23,415 bases of DNA from Acanthamoeba castellanii str. Neff (GCF_000313135.1 NW_004457260.1:70932-94346), one strand, 5' to 3'; positions 8,208 to 20,549 are shown, numbered from the stretch's first letter. Program-made: numbers and translations. The notes: generated from the letters alone by a model not told the origin.

Positions 8208-10334
8208 ATGGATGACGACGTGTTGGTGGATGTATTTGGGTCGCTGAGCATCAGCGCGCCCAACAAGGGGAAGGGGCGACACGAAGACAAAGAAAACCGA
8301 GCAGAGTTGGCCAACCGGAGCGCGCGGGCCTTGCAGCAGAAGGCAGGGTTGCTGGCGGAGAAGAAGGAGGAGCTGGCGAGGAAAAAGGAAGAGCTGGCGC
8401 GAAGAAAGCAGGAACAAGCGGTAGCCAAGTCGAGCGAGCGACAGCAAAGCCCAAACCGTGCCCGGTCGCATCGCGCCGAGAATGAACGAAGCGAGGAGCG
8501 ACCGACCGCGCACGGCGTAAAAGAACGAAAGGGGGAAGGGGTGGCCACGCCGAGGCGCAACCCAAACACGGAACTGTCTCGCAGGCCACGGCCCAGCGTG
8601 ATCGTGAGGAAGGAGCGCGAACGAGAGCTGCTCGATTCGCTCTTTGGCGATGACGAAGACGACAGTTCTCCATCCGAAGAAGAGGAAGTGGCTCGACCAC
8701 CCAGAAGAGCCCAAGTGAGCGCCGCGCCTGCGAGGAAAGCGACGACGGTCACTATGACGAGCGGAACTCGAAAGAACGAAGTGCCGCTGGGGAAGAGCGA
8801 AAGCGAAAAGCGACACGACGAAGCGAAGCGAAAGGCCGACAGTGGCAAGAGGCGGAACTTCAGGATCAGCATGTTCGTGATCCGCGAGGCCGAAGAGGAA
8901 GACAAGGGCAGCCGTAGGGAAGGCGAGGACAGCGGCGACGATGAATACGATCTTGATGACAGCTTCATCAACGATGATGTGGAGGAATACGATGACAGCG
9001 ACGATGACACTGACGAAGACGATGAAGATGAGCAGGAGGTCGTGGAGTGTGGAGACAGCGATATTGAGGTGGTCAGCGAAGTTTGCGAGATCGACGCCAA
9101 CACCAAAGCAACGAGGAAGGAGAAGGAGAAAGAGAAGGAGACGATCGTCATCGTGCTAAGCAGTGACGATGAAGCCGAAGAAAGCACCCAATACTACAAC
9201 GACGTCGTCGAGGTGGCGCAGACGAAAAGGAAGGAGATCGAACGGATGCCTCACCTCAAGAAGACGAAGGAGGTTGAGGTGTTGAAGACTCCCACCCGAA
9301 CACAGGCCACGCCCACGACGCCACGCACCACGCACCAAGCGACGCCTCGCGGAGCTCGACAGCCGATCACCAGGGCCGCGCAAACCTCGACCCCTGCGCA
9401 GCGGAGGGAACGCGAAACGAAGGAAGAGGGCATCATCGGGTCGGACCGCAGGCTCGACGCCATCATCGAGAGGAACGTGTTCACTCCGCGCGAGTTCAAG
9501 CAGAGAAGGGAAGCGCTGACCCGCGATCTCTTCCGCGAGTTCAACAAGAGAGTGTTTGCCGACCAGCTGCCAAGTGACCTCCCCATCTCCTGGTACGGCG
9601 AGCTCCACCCACTTCCTTTGTTGTGAGCGCTCGACAAGCGCAGTTGACTTCTCCGCTCACACGATGGGCCGCACAGGAATTCGCGTCTGCTCACCACTGC
9701 TGGCCTGTGCAAGTGCGTGGTACGCATCTCTTGGTTCCACTTTGTTGACGAGCACCAGCTCGTTGCTCATCTCTTTTGTTGGTTGTTGTGGTTGTTCAGC
9801 GCAAACTGGGTGTACGCTCCGCCAGTGTGGAGCTCGCCACCAAAGGTACGCGTCCTTCCCGTACCTAAGGAGGTGGACGCGCGACTGACCGATAGTCTTG
9901 GCGGCAGTGTGTACAAACTTTCAACGCCTGTTCGAGACGCTCATTCACGAGCTGTGTCACGCGGGCCAGTGGCTCGTGCTCGAGGACAGCACCATGGGCC
10001 ACGGCGCCACATTCCGATACTGGTACTCACCGCCACACCACGGTGTCCCCATCTCGTCATCATCACCAACACGCCGATCTCGGTGCTCATCTCATCTCCC
10101 ACACAACACGACACAAGGGGCAAGTTGGCGACGAAGGCCTACCCGGGGCTGGAGGTGGGCACCTGCCACGCCTACGACACGGTGACCGAGTGCCGCTATC
10201 GCTATCAGTGCACCAACCCGCGGTGCAAGACCGTCGTGGGCCGCCACTCGCCGTCGCTCGACCCTTCCACCTACCGCTGCAAGTCGTGTGGCAGTTCGGT
10301 CGAGATGCTCCTGGCGGCCCTTGCCAGGTCCTGA
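8208..10334 (+). CDS. GCNA: GCNA-like SprT-domain DNA-protein-crosslink protease
   Basis: This nuclear zinc metalloprotease is expected to cut proteins crosslinked to DNA. Exons: 8208-9592, 9677-9719, 9800-9845, 9908-10022 and 10118-10334, giving 1806 nt and 601 aa. The first ~400 residues are charged and disordered: a KEN motif at 28-30, a Glu/Lys helix at about 48-72 (KKEELARKKEELARRK), Asp/Glu-rich stretches, and two SUMO-interacting-motif candidates (DIEVV near 285, IVIVLSSDDE at 313-322). The SprT domain begins near residue 420 and has NSRLLTTAGLC, then HELCH (505-509) with a third ligand candidate His523 (MGHG). A zinc ribbon follows, with Cys pairs in CTNPRC and CKSC. The TTAGLC motif and the long acidic, SIM-bearing region favour GCNA over SPRTN; no SPRTN-type PIP box or UBZ finger follows the protease domain. 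Confidence 0.93.
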
Positions 10335-10539
10335 CCTGCAACACCGAGTTGGGAAGCGTGCAGCGCGGTGATATTGTTTATTTTCGACTATTAATTATTT
10401 ATCTAAAAACAAAACGAGGCTTGCGGGGAGCTTGGCCTTCTTGTTCTCTGTTGATCGTGGCTCGAACGAAAGAGAGAGGGGCGAGGTCATCAGGAAAATA
10501 GAATTGTATTAGAATTAGATCAGAAAAAAACCTACACCG
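10335..10539. other. Intergenic between the GCNA-like and PH-FHA genes
   Basis: This 205-bp gap lies between two plus-strand genes and is AT-richer toward the PH-FHA start. No RNA gene or recognisable element was found. It presumably holds a terminator and a promoter. Confidence 0.4.
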
Positions 10540-13277
10540 ATGAAGAGATCGGAGAGCGATGGCGAGTTGAATGGCGAAGACGCCTTTAGCTTGGAGAATC
10601 CAGCTTTGCGTGGAGGAGGGAAGAGCGGGAAGCAGCACCACTACAACGGGTCAGATGATTACCTGGTGCTCGGGGACGGGGACGATTTGTCCAGCTCTGG
10701 CGAACAATCGGCCAGGACCGTGTCTGCCGAGATCTACTCCCTCAACAAGGTCCTCAAAGAGGCCCTGCCCCTCACCGCCTCCTCCGTGGACTCGGAGGAG
10801 AAGGAGGTACGCCCCATCCACACCAGATGTATTTTAATATATCATTCTACACTACATAAAAAAGATATAATTGTAAATATATTTATATTTATATGTTTGT
10901 GTACTTGTAGGGCTATCTGTTCATCCAGACCAAGCTCGTGAGCCAGTGGAAGAGGCGGTGGTGCGTGTGGAAGCGTTGCAATGGCGAAGGCCTCCTGCTG
11001 GGCGGCTACGCGCTCTACTACTACAAAGACAAGAACCAGGCCGCGGTGCGCTCCTGTGTCGCCATACTCTCATATGATCTCTTATGTGATGGTGCTCCAT
11101 CTCATGCCATGCTCCATGACGCTGCACAGAGCTACAAGAAGCCGCTCATCAAGTTCAGCAAGCCCAAGGACGACCCGAGGGCGATGGGTCGGATCAACAT
11201 GACCTTTGCCCACAAGGAGGCCTTCTCCACCAGAGAAAAGGTAATCCACTCCTTCAACGCCGCCGCCGCCGGCAAGGCACTAACCACTGAGTGCGGCCGT
11301 GTTGCCAACGGCACAGGAAACGATCGCGCTGGCGATGGAAAAGCAGGCCATCCCGCAGAGCAAGCACTTCGTTCGCCTGGCGTCGCCCAACCGCATCTTC
11401 AGCGTTGCAGCAGACTCGGACGAAAACCTCGACGAGGTGCGCCTCACTCTCCACATCAGCGCAATGCTGGTGCACAGAGCGTTATTGACGACCTCTCTCT
11501 CTCTCTCTCTGTGTACTAGTGGTTCGACGTGTGGCATGCCTATCTCAAGGAAGCGATCGAGAATGACCAGTATGCGTTCAAAATCGACGCGGCCAACGTA
11601 CGTGAGAGTTTTCTATTCTCCTTCGGGTCCGACATAAACAAACAGCAATTGCTCACGTGTGGTGTGGTGGGTGGTACGTGTAGCGCTTGGAGCCGCTGAT
11701 CAGACTGCAGTACTCCGTGTGGCTCGAGAAGGCGGCCAACATGGTCAAGGCGCTGGAGGCCAACGGCTTCTTCGACGACAAATTCAGCCACCAAAAGAGG
11801 GACAAGGTATGCACACAACACAATACCTTTAATATTTCTTATTTTCTTATTTTTTATTGGATGCAGGCGGGCTCGCTCGAGTTGGAGAGCCAGAAGTCGC
11901 CCGGCACGTGGAAGAGGTTCCGTTTCATCTTGAAGGGCCGCCACCTCTACTACTACCCGCACAACAAGGGGGTAGGCTCCCTCCACATCATCATCACCGC
12001 CATCATCATCACTTGATGGATTTCTAACCCACTTCCTGCGATGTATAGCACACGGCGAAGCGAGTCATAGTGCTGCAGTACTCGAGCACGGAGGAGGACG
12101 GCGAGACCCAGGCCGACGGCTCCTACGTGTTCCAGATCACCACGCCCCTCATCACCTACACCATCAAGGCGCCCCACAAGGTGCGGCGTATGCCACGTCG
12201 TCTCCCGATCTGCGTGGAGTCTAACGCCGCGCGCCTCGCGTTGGTTCGCAGGTCGCTGCGGAGGAGTGGATCACGGCGATCGAGAAGGCCAAGCAGGGCA
12301 AGCGGAAATCCGGCAAGAAGGGTGGTACGTTCGCGCTCATCAATCACTTCGGGTCCAGACCTCGTTACTCACACGTTCGTGTCGTGTCGTGGTTGGTCGT
12401 GTCGTGTGTCGCACAGATCCGCTGAGTGGGGAGGGAGACACGAAACTGTCGCTCCTGTCCTCGCAGGCGGAGGACGTGCCCGAAGGCGCAGGTAATACGC
12501 CACGCTATAATTTATTTTTCTTAATTTTATTCATCGTTTATTTTATATTTTGGTTTGGTTTGTTTTAATTGTTTGATCTTTTTTTTCCATATCCCATTGA
12601 GTTACCTGACTCGCTCCCGATTCTCCGTTTCAGGCATCAACCCGCGCTTCGAGGGCGCCTTCCTCACCTACATGCTCCCCGACGCCCGCAAGGAAAAGGT
12701 ACTGCGCAGCTTTTCCTTTCCACCGCTGCCGCTGCCCGCCGCCGATCATTGATGACGCTGGGTCGGCGCAGCGCGAGTAACACCGAAGATGTTGACTTGG
12801 TGCATGCATGAATGGCCAGGTGTACAAAATCAAGAAGGACTCGGTGAAGATCGGACGCTCGTCCACGAACGACCTCATGATCGACGACTCGCGCCTTTCA
12901 CGCGAGCACGCCCGGATCGACACATCCAACGATCGGTGCGTTGACCTTGCTTGTGTCATCGTCACCGTCATCGTCATCATCACCGGTCCTCACGCACGCA
13001 CACGCACGCACACGCCCACCACCAGGTTGGTGTTTGTGGACTTGGGCAGCAAGCGAGGCAGCAAGGTGAATCACCACATGTGCAACGGCCGGAGGGTGCT
13101 GAGGGATGGCGACCTCATCAAGGTCGGCCGCACCCGCATGCGCGTGTTTGGTACCTACACCCACCACCCACCACCCACCCAGTCCCTTCCCACTCACCAC
13201 CGCTCGCTCACTGACCATTGGCCTGCCGTATCACCCAACTCCACCAATCAACAGCCGGCAAGCCGGACAAGCACTGA
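10540..13277 (+). CDS. PH-PH-FHA domain adaptor protein
   Basis: This is a likely signalling adaptor that combines phosphoinositide or protein binding (PH) with phosphothreonine binding (FHA). Exons: 10540-10806, 10911-11045, 11130-11240, 11317-11436, 11520-11597, 11684-11806, 11867-11971, 12049-12180, 12252-12324, 12417-12491, 12634-12698, 12820-12935, 13026-13150 and 13255-13277, giving 1548 nt and 515 aa. Residues 1-88 are Ser/acid-rich. PH1 (about 88-235) begins GYLFIQTKLVSQWKRRWCVW and closes on the helix WFDVWHAYLKEAI. A helical linker follows (238-278). PH2 (about 279-390) has GTWKRFRFILKGRHLYYYP and ends VAAEEWITAIEKA. The FHA domain (about 430-510) shows KIGRSSTNDLMIDD, SREHARI and a VNHHMCNG segment, covering the GR, SxxH and N/G motifs. 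No catalytic domain or membrane span is seen. I recognise the domains but not a named orthologue. Confidence 0.92.
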
Positions 13278-13344
13278 TCAGTAACGAGTTTCTGGTTGGC
13301 TGTATTTACAAAAGTTTGGATATCCTAAGAATTTGTTTGTTTGT

Positions 13345-14354
<1,010 letters not shown>

Positions 14355-14474
14355 GGATACGGCCATACTGCGCAGAAAGCACCGCTTCCCATCCGAACAG
14401 CGAAGTTAAGCTGCGCCAGGCGGTGCTAGTACTGGGGTGGGCGACCACCCGGGAATCCACCGTGCCCGTATCCT
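14355..14474 (+). rRNA. 5S ribosomal RNA
   Basis: This 120-nt gene reads GGATACGGCC at its start and CCGTATCCT at its end, and these pair as the terminal stem. The inner parts show the usual 5S layout: GCGCAG pairing with CTGCGC, the conserved CCCATCCGAACA loop, the internal control region around AGTTAAGCTGCGCC, and GGTGGGCGACCACC. It agrees closely with the A. castellanii 5S as I remember it. The 3' strand of the terminal stem has CCC at 14465-14467, which leaves one C unpaired. A run of five T follows at once, as expected for RNA polymerase III. Confidence 0.97.
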
Positions 14475-14476
14475 CC

Positions 14477-14481
14477 TTTTT
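14477..14481 (+). terminator. Pol III terminator of the 5S gene
   Basis: TTTTT begins two bases after the 3' end of the 5S sequence, the usual arrangement for RNA polymerase III termination. Confidence 0.8.
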
Positions 14482-14650
14482 GCTTCTTCACTCCTCTCGA
14501 CACTATCACGTCTCTTCTCCATCTTCTTTTTCTCCTCTGCGTGTGTGTGCTGTCTGCGTGTGTGTGTGTGTGTGTGTTGCGTGTGTTCCAGTCGCAGCGA
14601 ATGATGAGGTGTATTGTACTTCACTCTGGTTGAGTCCCAGTTCTGGGCCT

Positions 14651-15044
14651 TCAATGTCCGCGCACGGTGAGGATGGCTCGATTGAACTGACCTGCAGACG
14701 TTATTTTTTTTTGGCATGTCAGCCACGCGTGCGTGTCGTGCGGTGCGTGCGGTGCGGTGCGGTGTGTCGTTGGGGGAAGGAGAGAAACGCACCGACGTTG
14801 TTCGCGGTTTCGTCGGAGAGGATGAGCTTCCACACGCCCATGGGGTTCTCGCCCCAGTGGCGCACGGAGGTGAAGGTCCACCCGGTGTAGTGCGCGTGGG
14901 TGTCACCGTGCGGCACCGCCAACACGCTCCGCGTACCCACCGGCGAGACCAGCACCACCCGAAGGTCTGCTCGCCACAGACAAACAGAACGCGATGAGAT
15001 CGATGAACGCATCACGCGTCGCTTGCGTTGTGTGTGTGTGTGTG

Positions 15045-15103
<59 letters not shown>

Positions 15104-18100
15104 GTGTATACCTCCTCGGCGAGTGTGTGCGGCTCGCAGGTTCAGCTCAACGTGCTGGTACGGCAAAATGGGTCAGACCACACACACACACAACACACGG
15201 TGGGTGGTGACGAACCTCCACGGAGAAGGCACGATCCACGGTGAAGGTGACCGTGACACCAGTCGGGCTGTTGTCCGGAATGTCCTGCAAACAATAAATA
15301 ATATAAATAAATAAAAAAATAAATAAATTTATTCCCGGCTCTTTGCTGATGAGGTGGGCGCGTACGAGAGCGGGGAGGGCCTGGTTGGTGCTCACGAAGG
15401 GCGCGACGTTCGGGGGAAGCAGGGCGCGCGATCGATCCGCGGCCCTTACCACAGCCGCGCTGGCGCTCACCAGACCAAAACCATACTGTGTCGTGTCGTG
15501 TCGTTGGTCGTGTCGTGTCGTTGGTCGTGCCATTGGTCGTGTCGTGTCGTTGGTCGTGTCGTGTCGTGTCGTGTCATGCGAACGTCAGAAGCGGCATTCG
15601 CGGCCATGACTGCGACGTAGAAATCGAACCTTGTGGTTGACGTGCAGCCCGGCGCCGTTATTGACCCAGCCCGGGTCAGTGGCGTCGTTCTTTCGTGCCG
15701 TGCGGATCAAAATGTCTTGCACATCCTGTGGGGCGTTGGAAGTTGAGCGCGCACGTGTGTGTGTGTGTGTTGTGTGTGTTGTGTTGTGTGTGTGTTGGTG
15801 TGTTGTGTGTGTGCGTGCGTGCTCGTGTGCAAAGATGCATTTGAGAGGAGGCGACGTACCCGCCAGCCCAAGTTGGGGTTGGCCTCGAGCATAAGCGCCA
15901 CCACGCCGGAGATCATGGGCGCCGCAGCCGACGTGCCACCGAAGCGGGTACTATGCCGACGCACAAAAAATTAGAAAAATGAAACATAAATCATCAAAAA
16001 GAAATATCAAGTTTATAAATACAAAAGATAAGTTCAATAAAAAATAAATAGGAGCGTACTTGCAGTTGCCGCGCACGGCGGTGGTGCTGATGCCGGGCGG
16101 AGACGAGGGCGAGCTCGCGATGATGCACGCACCCTGTTGTGGGCATGATGAGGACAGAATGTGAGGAATGCCAATTCATTCATAAGTGCATGGCATGTTG
16201 GTTGACGCGTACCTCCTCGCTGTACGAGGCGTGCCGGCCATTGCTGTCCACCGACGCGATCGTGACCGTGTAGATGCTGTTGGCGTACTGTGTAAAAAAT
16301 AAAAATAAAATAAAAATTAAAATAAACAGATCAAGATAAGGAATAAAATTGTTCTAAAACTAAATGTAAAATATAATATATATAAATAATAAATAAAGTT
16401 GGGTGCATGTACGCCGTCGTAGTTGACGTTGTCCCGGGCGCCTCCGTTGCCGCCGGCCCACACGTAGATGGTGCCCTTGCCGTTCCGGCCGTTGGTGATG
16501 GCCTCGGTCATGGCGGCCAGCAGCAGGGTCCCCGGTCCCTCCTTCCGCAGACCGTCATCGGTCGGACCTATTTCACCACCAGCTTCGCATTAGCACAGGC
16601 GTCGTGTCGTGTGTGTCGTGTGATCGGAAGCCAGGCGTTACCCCAGGAGGCAGAGAAGACGAAGTTCTCGTCGGTGTGGTAAGACAGAGCCCCCGCTTCC
16701 TAAAGAGCACGCACACGGCGCCACCGCACACACGTCGATCAGCCAACCGGGTCGAGCACGCACGGATTGGAGGTGACGCACCATGGCGTCGGTCGTGGGA
16801 CCAGAAATGAGACGCTGGGCGCCCAGCTTGGCACTGATCAGCCGCGCGATGAACGTTCAATCAGTCGGCTGGCAAGGAGGGGAGGGGGAAACATAGGATC
16901 GCACGTACTTGTAGGCAATGCCGACGCCGCACTTACCGTCGTTCATTCCCGCGAACGCCAGTCCGCCGCACGCTAGGGACCCAGATCATAATTGTGAGAC
17001 ATAATAATAATAATAATAATAATCCTAAATTAAAAATTAAAGTCAAAAAGAATAAAACAAATGGAGCGCGTACAGGTGCCGTGGGTGTCATCGTAACTGG
17101 CGGGCGACGGGTCGTCGTCCTTTCCGTTCCAGTCATGAGAAGCAGCGCGCATGTAGCGCGCTTCGCCCAGATCGCCATGACGCCACTCGAGACCGTCGTC
17201 CACGATTGAGACACCTGCCAGACCGTGACCCGGAGCGTTGCGCGTCAGTGTCACTGTGCGAGATCTCACCACCGCCGCCGCCGCCACCTTTTGGCTCCGG
17301 GGCCGCTTGTGCGTACCGACACCGCGGCCGGAGTAGCCGGCCTCCCAAGCGGGCACCACGCTGAGGTCCACGCCGGCAGAGTTGTGGAGGTGCCACTGGC
17401 TGGCATACAGCGGATCTGAAAACGCGTGACATCGATGGTATAACACCGAGTTAGCGTTGCGAGTTTGTATTGTCGTGTGTGTCGTGTGTGTCGTGTGTCG
17501 TGTGTGTCGTGTGTCGTGTGTCGTGTGTGTGTATGTCTGTGTGTATGTCTGTGTCTGTGTGTCGTGTGTGCAATGAACCGGTGATGGCGGGAAGCCGCTT
17601 CTGCTGGAAGCGCGCATGCTGAAACCCGGCCCACTCTACGTCGGGATGGTCTTGCAGCGATCCCTCGATCTGAAAGAGAGGCCCGGGGGAGGAGATGAGC
17701 GAATGACGAAAAGAAAGAAGAAGAAAAGACAGAAAGATATACGTCTGGCACACTGCGCTTGCGCGAGTGGTTGGGGTCGTGCTCGATCAGGAAGTAGTCC
17801 TTCAGGTTGGCCACCCGCCCCAACACACGACACTGTCGACACAGCCCAGGCGCGTTAGCAACCACTGCCGACACAGCAACCAGGCGATCAAAGAACGAAA
17901 GCGACTCGCAGAAAAGAACGAAGGTGGTTTGGGGGGGGGTACGCCGTGCTCGGCGGCGATCTGAGCGAGCTTCTCCTGGGCTTCGTCACCCGAGAGCTCG
18001 CTGGGCAACTTGATGGCCCACATCGACGAGTTGTCGCTTCGTCGGTCCATCACTGAATGGACGAACGATTAAATAAAAATAAATAAATATAAATAAATAT

Positions 18101-18267
18101 AAATAAATTAAAATAGAGTAGGTTTGGTGGGGCGGGTTACCGTGCATTTCGGCAGAGGCGGCTGGCACATGGAAAGAAAAAGAGATGAAGAAGGAACAGA
18201 GAGCAAAGAAGAGAAGAGGAGCCATCATCATCTTCGCGGTGACGAAGATTGGTGGTGTGGATGTCAT
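14651..18267 (-). CDS. Kexin/furin-type proprotein convertase (subtilase S8 with P domain), no membrane anchor
   Basis: This is a secretory-pathway Ser endoprotease predicted to cut after dibasic sites. Exons: 18267-18141, 18052-17943, 17832-17743, 17669-17579, 17415-17317, 17214-17074, 16972-16909, 16833-16782, 16699-16642, 16567-16413, 16287-16213, 16133-16060, 15950-15860, 15725-15630, 15485-15366, 15284-15216, 15154-15112, 14966-14793 and 14691-14651, giving 1770 nt and 589 aa. A signal peptide (MMMAPLLFFALCSFF...ASA) leads into a pro-domain (LGRVANLKDYFLIEH) with dibasic sites SRKR105 and QQKR134; the latter sits just before ITDPLYASQWHL, where mature convertases begin. Catalytic residues by motif: Asp178 (SIVDDG), His217 (DTHGTS), oxyanion Asn318 (AGGNGG) and Ser386 (FGGTSAAAP). 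The P domain follows (HTRRGDLRVVLVSPVGT, GWTFTSVRHWGENP) and the protein ends with it at LTVRGH. There is no transmembrane segment or Cys-rich tail, so the enzyme is probably soluble. Confidence 0.95.
15027..15105. repeat. (TG)n microsatellite
   Basis: A nearly pure TG run of about 78 bp with one TTG interruption near 15045. It lies in an intron of the convertase gene, where it reads as (CA)n on the sense strand. Confidence 0.95.
15487..15577. repeat. GTCGT-based minisatellite
   Basis: Tandem GTGTC/GTCGT words form larger units ending in TTGGTCGT, repeated about four to five times, one with a GCCATT variant. Located in the convertase intron between exons 14 and 15. Confidence 0.85.
17471..17570. 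repeat. TGTCG/TGTGTCG imperfect tandem repeat
   Basis: Alternating GTGTCGT and GTGTGTCGT words pass into GTATGTCTGTGT at the right end. It fills most of a convertase intron. Units of mixed length and the absence of unique spacers exclude a CRISPR array. Confidence 0.85.
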
Positions 18268-18518
18268 CGTTTGCACGAAGAAGGACAAGGAGACAAATGA
18301 TAGACACGCTTTTTGATCCGCTCGCTGTCACTACTTACGAAAGTGATGTTGCCTTGTTCTTCTTGTTCTTGTGTGCTGGCTCGCAACTCGAAACTGGCAC
18401 AGCAGGCTCCCGTCGGACGTAAAGCGGAGTCAAAAAATAGCCGAAACAGATTTCAGAAATCGAAACCGATCTGAAATTTTTGAGCCATCGTCTTGTGCGG
18501 TTAGCACGTGTGTTGCCT
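18268..18518. other. Intergenic: convertase 5' flank and PLB-like 3' flank
   Basis: This 251-bp gap lies between two minus-strand genes. No clear TATA box or RNA gene was recognised. The convertase start could be any of a few in-frame ATGs, of which 18267 is the first. Confidence 0.4.
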
Positions 18519-20494
18519 CTAAGAGCGGTTGGCGTTGGAATCGTGGACCACCCAATCGAAGTTCCAAAGGGCGGGCTGGCCCTCGTGCACGTCCTCCCAC
18601 TTGGCAGTCCACTCGAACGCTGGCGACGTACCACAGGACTCACGGTCAGGTGCGTTACACCACATGTCAGGGCTGTGGGATGGAGACGTACGGGTCTGCT
18701 GCTGGTGCGTGGGACCACTGATGGCAAGGGCGAGCATGTTGCGCTCGGGGTTGATCATCATCGCGGACGACGTGGCCTTGGAATCGATGCCTGGTCGAGA
18801 GCCGCTCCGATTGATGAGCTACGGGTTGGCCAGCAGCGTTGCGTTGCGTTGCGTTGCGTTGCAAGGCGCCAATACACGTACCGCCAAAGGCGAAGGCCGG
18901 CTTGTCGATATCACCGCGAAGGTCGTAGCGGGAGGAGATGCCGTTGGCGGGGTCGTTCAGGGCCAACGGGTCGTGTTGCCAATCGTTGTACTGCAACAAC
19001 TCACCGTGGGCCTGACGTCACAGAGAAAGGTCAGCTATGCTTAAGGGCTGCTTGCATGAAGCACACTAAAGTTGTGGAATGTGGAATGTGGAATACCTTC
19101 ACAGAGTCTACGAGTGTGTGGTTTCTGGCATGTGTCGTGTGCGTCGTGTGCGGTTGTGTTAGCGGTCAGTCGCGACGAGTGGAGGAGAAGGCCACGAGGG
19201 GTGGGGCTCGGTTACCGGCGGAAGATGGTGGCGCGAGGGCATTTGGCGTAGGAGTAGTTGTCGCCGTACTTCGCCAGCATTTCGGTCCAGCCGGAGATGT
19301 TGTAGATCCACTCAAAGTAGGGCACATTGTAGGACGGCCAGTAGCCCTGGCTGGCCAGCACATGCCTGTCGCAGCCCAAAGCATGACACAACAACAACAT
19401 CGCGCATTCAAGAAGGTGAGTGCAAAAGACCTAGAAGGCTGATCTTCATGCACGTACGTGACGTCATCGCTCATGGTGTAGCCGGGGATCTGTTCCAGGA
19501 TGTGCAGCGTGCCGGCCTTCAGCGGGCGGCCTGCCTGGAACAGGTTGTAGTTCACCACCATCCACTGATGGTACCACCAACGCCAGAAGACAGGTTAGTG
19601 TACAGGCTGTTGATCGGTAGAGAGGAGCAAAAGGAAATGCAGACCTGGTTGTTGTAGGTGCCAGAGTTATGCTGGGCGAAGATGTCGGTCCATTCCTTGC
19701 CGGTCTTGGCCAAGCGGTTGGCCAGCATGGCCCTCTGCCAGCACAGAAGCGACCCCTGCGTTTGGATTCGACAGCCCAAGAGCCACAGCGCAGTGAGCGT
19801 CAGTGGTCCAGCCACCCATGGTAGCACCACCGCCACCAAGGAGTTGTCATACCTCAGGCTTCACGTTGGCGTACAGCGACTTGTTGTAGACCGCGTTAGT
19901 GGTCTCGAGAGACACGAGACCTATCGTGAGCGTTATCGGTGAGCTGCAGCGAATAAGAGCTAGTGCAGCTATGTCGAAGAGTTCGGCAGTTTACCTGAGC
20001 TCATGGTGTACCAATCGTCCTTGGACGACAGCATTCCAGGGCGAGACGAAAAGGAGATGTTCACGGCGGCCGCTCCGGTAAGGGGCAGCGAATAGTGCTT
20101 GTAGATTCGGTTCATGCTGTAGTAGTCGGTCTGTCGTATGTGAGAGAGCCAATGATGTCAGTTCTCAATGATTGGACCGAGTTTCATCGGGCCGGCGTTT
20201 TTTAACGGTACCCAAGTGGTGTGCCCAGCGAACAGGTCCGCACTCTTGGGCAGCAACGTGATAAGAGCCTGCGAATCCCCCCCCAACGATGAGCATCGAT
20301 CAGCAGGAGTAGTAAGCAACCCGTTTGGGGGAGGTAGGTTGGTGCGGCTTACGCTGCAGTCGGTAAACTCAAGGGGCGCCTCGGGCTTGAACGATCGGCG
20401 CATGCCCGGCTGAGGGTAAAGGTTGGCCAGATCCTCAATGTCTCCTGCCCCACCGCACACGCACACGCACACGCACACGCACACGCACACGCAC

Positions 20495-20549
<55 letters not shown>

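Noticed and set aside
8159..9187. A Ser-rich 342-codon frame opposite the GCNA-like gene
   Set aside because: It is the shadow of the acidic, Lys/Glu-rich coding strand. The forward gene has the HELCH domain and consistent exon phases.
14900..15314. Cys/Val-repeat frames around 15000-15200
   Set aside because: They are translations of the TG microsatellite inside an intron.
17471..17570. CRISPR-like repeat block
   Set aside because: Units are 7-9 bp with no unique spacers; it is an intronic simple repeat in a eukaryotic gene.
19098..19108. An 11-nt microexon (ACTCTGTGAAG) in the PLB-like gene
   Set aside because: It does not restore phase. The longer 28-nt segment with a better acceptor does.
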